Source of the DNA: an uncultured Verrucomicrobiota bacterium
GTDB lineage: Bacteria > Verrucomicrobiota > Verrucomicrobiae > Opitutales > Opitutaceae
Reading direction: 5' to 3'
Assembly: GCA_946481225.1 (NCBI GenBank)
Contig: CAMLNJ010000006.1
Location: 1-18,244, forward strand
DNA length: 18,244 nucleotides
Both the position numbers and the translations under genes were made by a program. Positions within the stretch are counted from its first letter, which is position 1. Each line of letters opens with the position of its first letter. Of this stretch, positions 17,684-18,244 are shown in pieces. The notes beneath the pieces are model-generated. The model worked only from the letters and a program-made list of their open reading frames with translations. It was not told where the DNA came from and did no database searches.

Positions 17684-18244
17684 ATGGAATTCCTCGCTCA
17701 TCCCGAAACTTGGGTCGTCTCGCTGCTCACGCTCACGTTGCTCGAGATCGTCCTCGGCATCGACAACATCATCTTCATCTCGATCCTGGCCGGCAAACTG
17801 CCGAAGGATAAGCAGGCCAAGGCCCGCCAGCTCGGCCTGGGCCTCGCCCTCATCACGCGAATACTGCTGCTTTGCAGCATCAACTGGTTGATGGGCCTGA
17901 CCACGCCGCTGTTCACCTTCCCCTTCGTCGGCCACGCGGTGACGGGTCGTGATCTGATCCTGCTCATCGGCGGCCTCTTCCTCGTCGGCAAGAGCGTGGT
18001 TGAAATACATGAGAAGCTCGAGGGCGAGGAGGGCCACGCCAGCTCCGGTGCCAAGGTCGCCTCGTTTGGCGCCGTCATCGTGCAGATCCTGCTGCTTGAT
18101 ATCGTCTTCTCGCTGGACTCCGTGATCACCGCGGTAGGCATGGCCAACCACCTCTGGGTGATGGTCGTCGCCGTCGTCCTCGCCCTCGGCGTGATGCTCG
18201 TCTTCGCCGGGGCGATCAGCGATTTCGTCAACCGTCACCCGACG
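17684..18244 (+). CDS. TerC-family integral membrane protein, 5' part
   Basis: The first 187 codons of a gene that continues past the window end, so no stop is seen. The protein opens MEFLAHPETWVVSLLTLTLLEIVLGIDNIIFISILAGKLP when read as consecutive segments: a short tail and then the first membrane helix with the signature EIVLGIDN (Asp27). A second membrane segment follows at about 52-72, a third near 90-104, then the duplicated signature LDIVFSLDSVITAVGM (139-153, Asp145) and another helix at about 158-178. The paired acidic motifs inside helices are the hallmark of TerC proteins. Bacterial relatives are linked to tellurite resistance and to manganese export or supply to exported metalloproteins; the role here is unknown. 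ATG at 17684 is the natural start. It follows hisH by 100 bp. Confidence 0.92.
   Translation, partial: MEFLAHPETWVVSLLTLTLLEIVLGIDNIIFISILAGKLPKDKQAKARQLGLGLALITRILLLCSINWLMGLTTPLFTFPFVGHAVTGRDLILLIGGLFLVGKSVVEIHEKLEGEEGHASSGAKVASFGAVIVQILLLDIVFSLDSVITAVGMANHLWVMVVAVVLALGVMLVFAGAISDFVNRHPT

Noticed and set aside
17678..18238. Two minus-strand open frames at the right end
   Set aside because: They are antisense to an unbroken + strand frame with both TerC signatures; the minus-strand products are His/Asp- or Ser-rich shadow sequences.

Overview
The window is uniformly GC-rich and gene-dense, and its leaders mostly lack clear Shine-Dalgarno sites. It looks like a chromosomal segment of a Verrucomicrobiota bacterium, probably Opitutaceae-like. 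This is an inference from gene content: a secreted PATR-type beta-strand-repeat protein ending in a DADGRPNLLEYALG-type segment, a DUF4412-like secreted protein, a CcsA/HemX-HemA pair, an Rcp1-like lone receiver and a large hybrid histidine kinase. I see no rRNA, tRNA, CRISPR array, intact transposase, phage gene or plasmid gene.

Layout. The + strand starts with the 3' part of a class I aminotransferase (1-692), a hairpin terminator, and a secreted DUF4412-like protein (834-1703). A strong hairpin at 1709-1743 separates these from a long minus-strand block. Read in transcription order, that block holds an EPS-type sugar transferase (11613-10261), an RsmB/NSUN-like RNA methyltransferase (10118-8943), a PATR secreted protein (8880-6148), a SAM methyltransferase (5891-4998), ccsA/hemX (4750-3905), hemA (3908-2868) and a ROK sugar kinase (2836-1778). 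ccsA and hemA overlap by 4 bp, and the kinase follows 31 bp later, so these three look like one operon. Divergent from the sugar transferase is a single-domain response regulator (11823-12275). It converges on a 1175-residue hybrid histidine kinase (15895-12368). The right end carries hisB and hisH on the + strand, and then the 5' part of a TerC-family membrane protein that runs off the window.

The gene content is mostly household: amino-acid, histidine and heme/cytochrome biogenesis, RNA modification, signalling and surface polysaccharide. The more unusual material is in repeats. There is a 182-bp TA-ended palindromic element upstream of hisB. A heptamer-repeat palindrome lies in frame inside the methyltransferase gene, and a second heptamer array fills the leader of the RsmB-like gene. 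A 153-bp inverted repeat with a roughly 10-bp internal period lies between ccsA and the methyltransferase, and a long G-run tract lies upstream of that methyltransferase. I do not see a convincing new multi-gene system. The in-frame repeat insertion and the palindromic element are the observations most worth checking.
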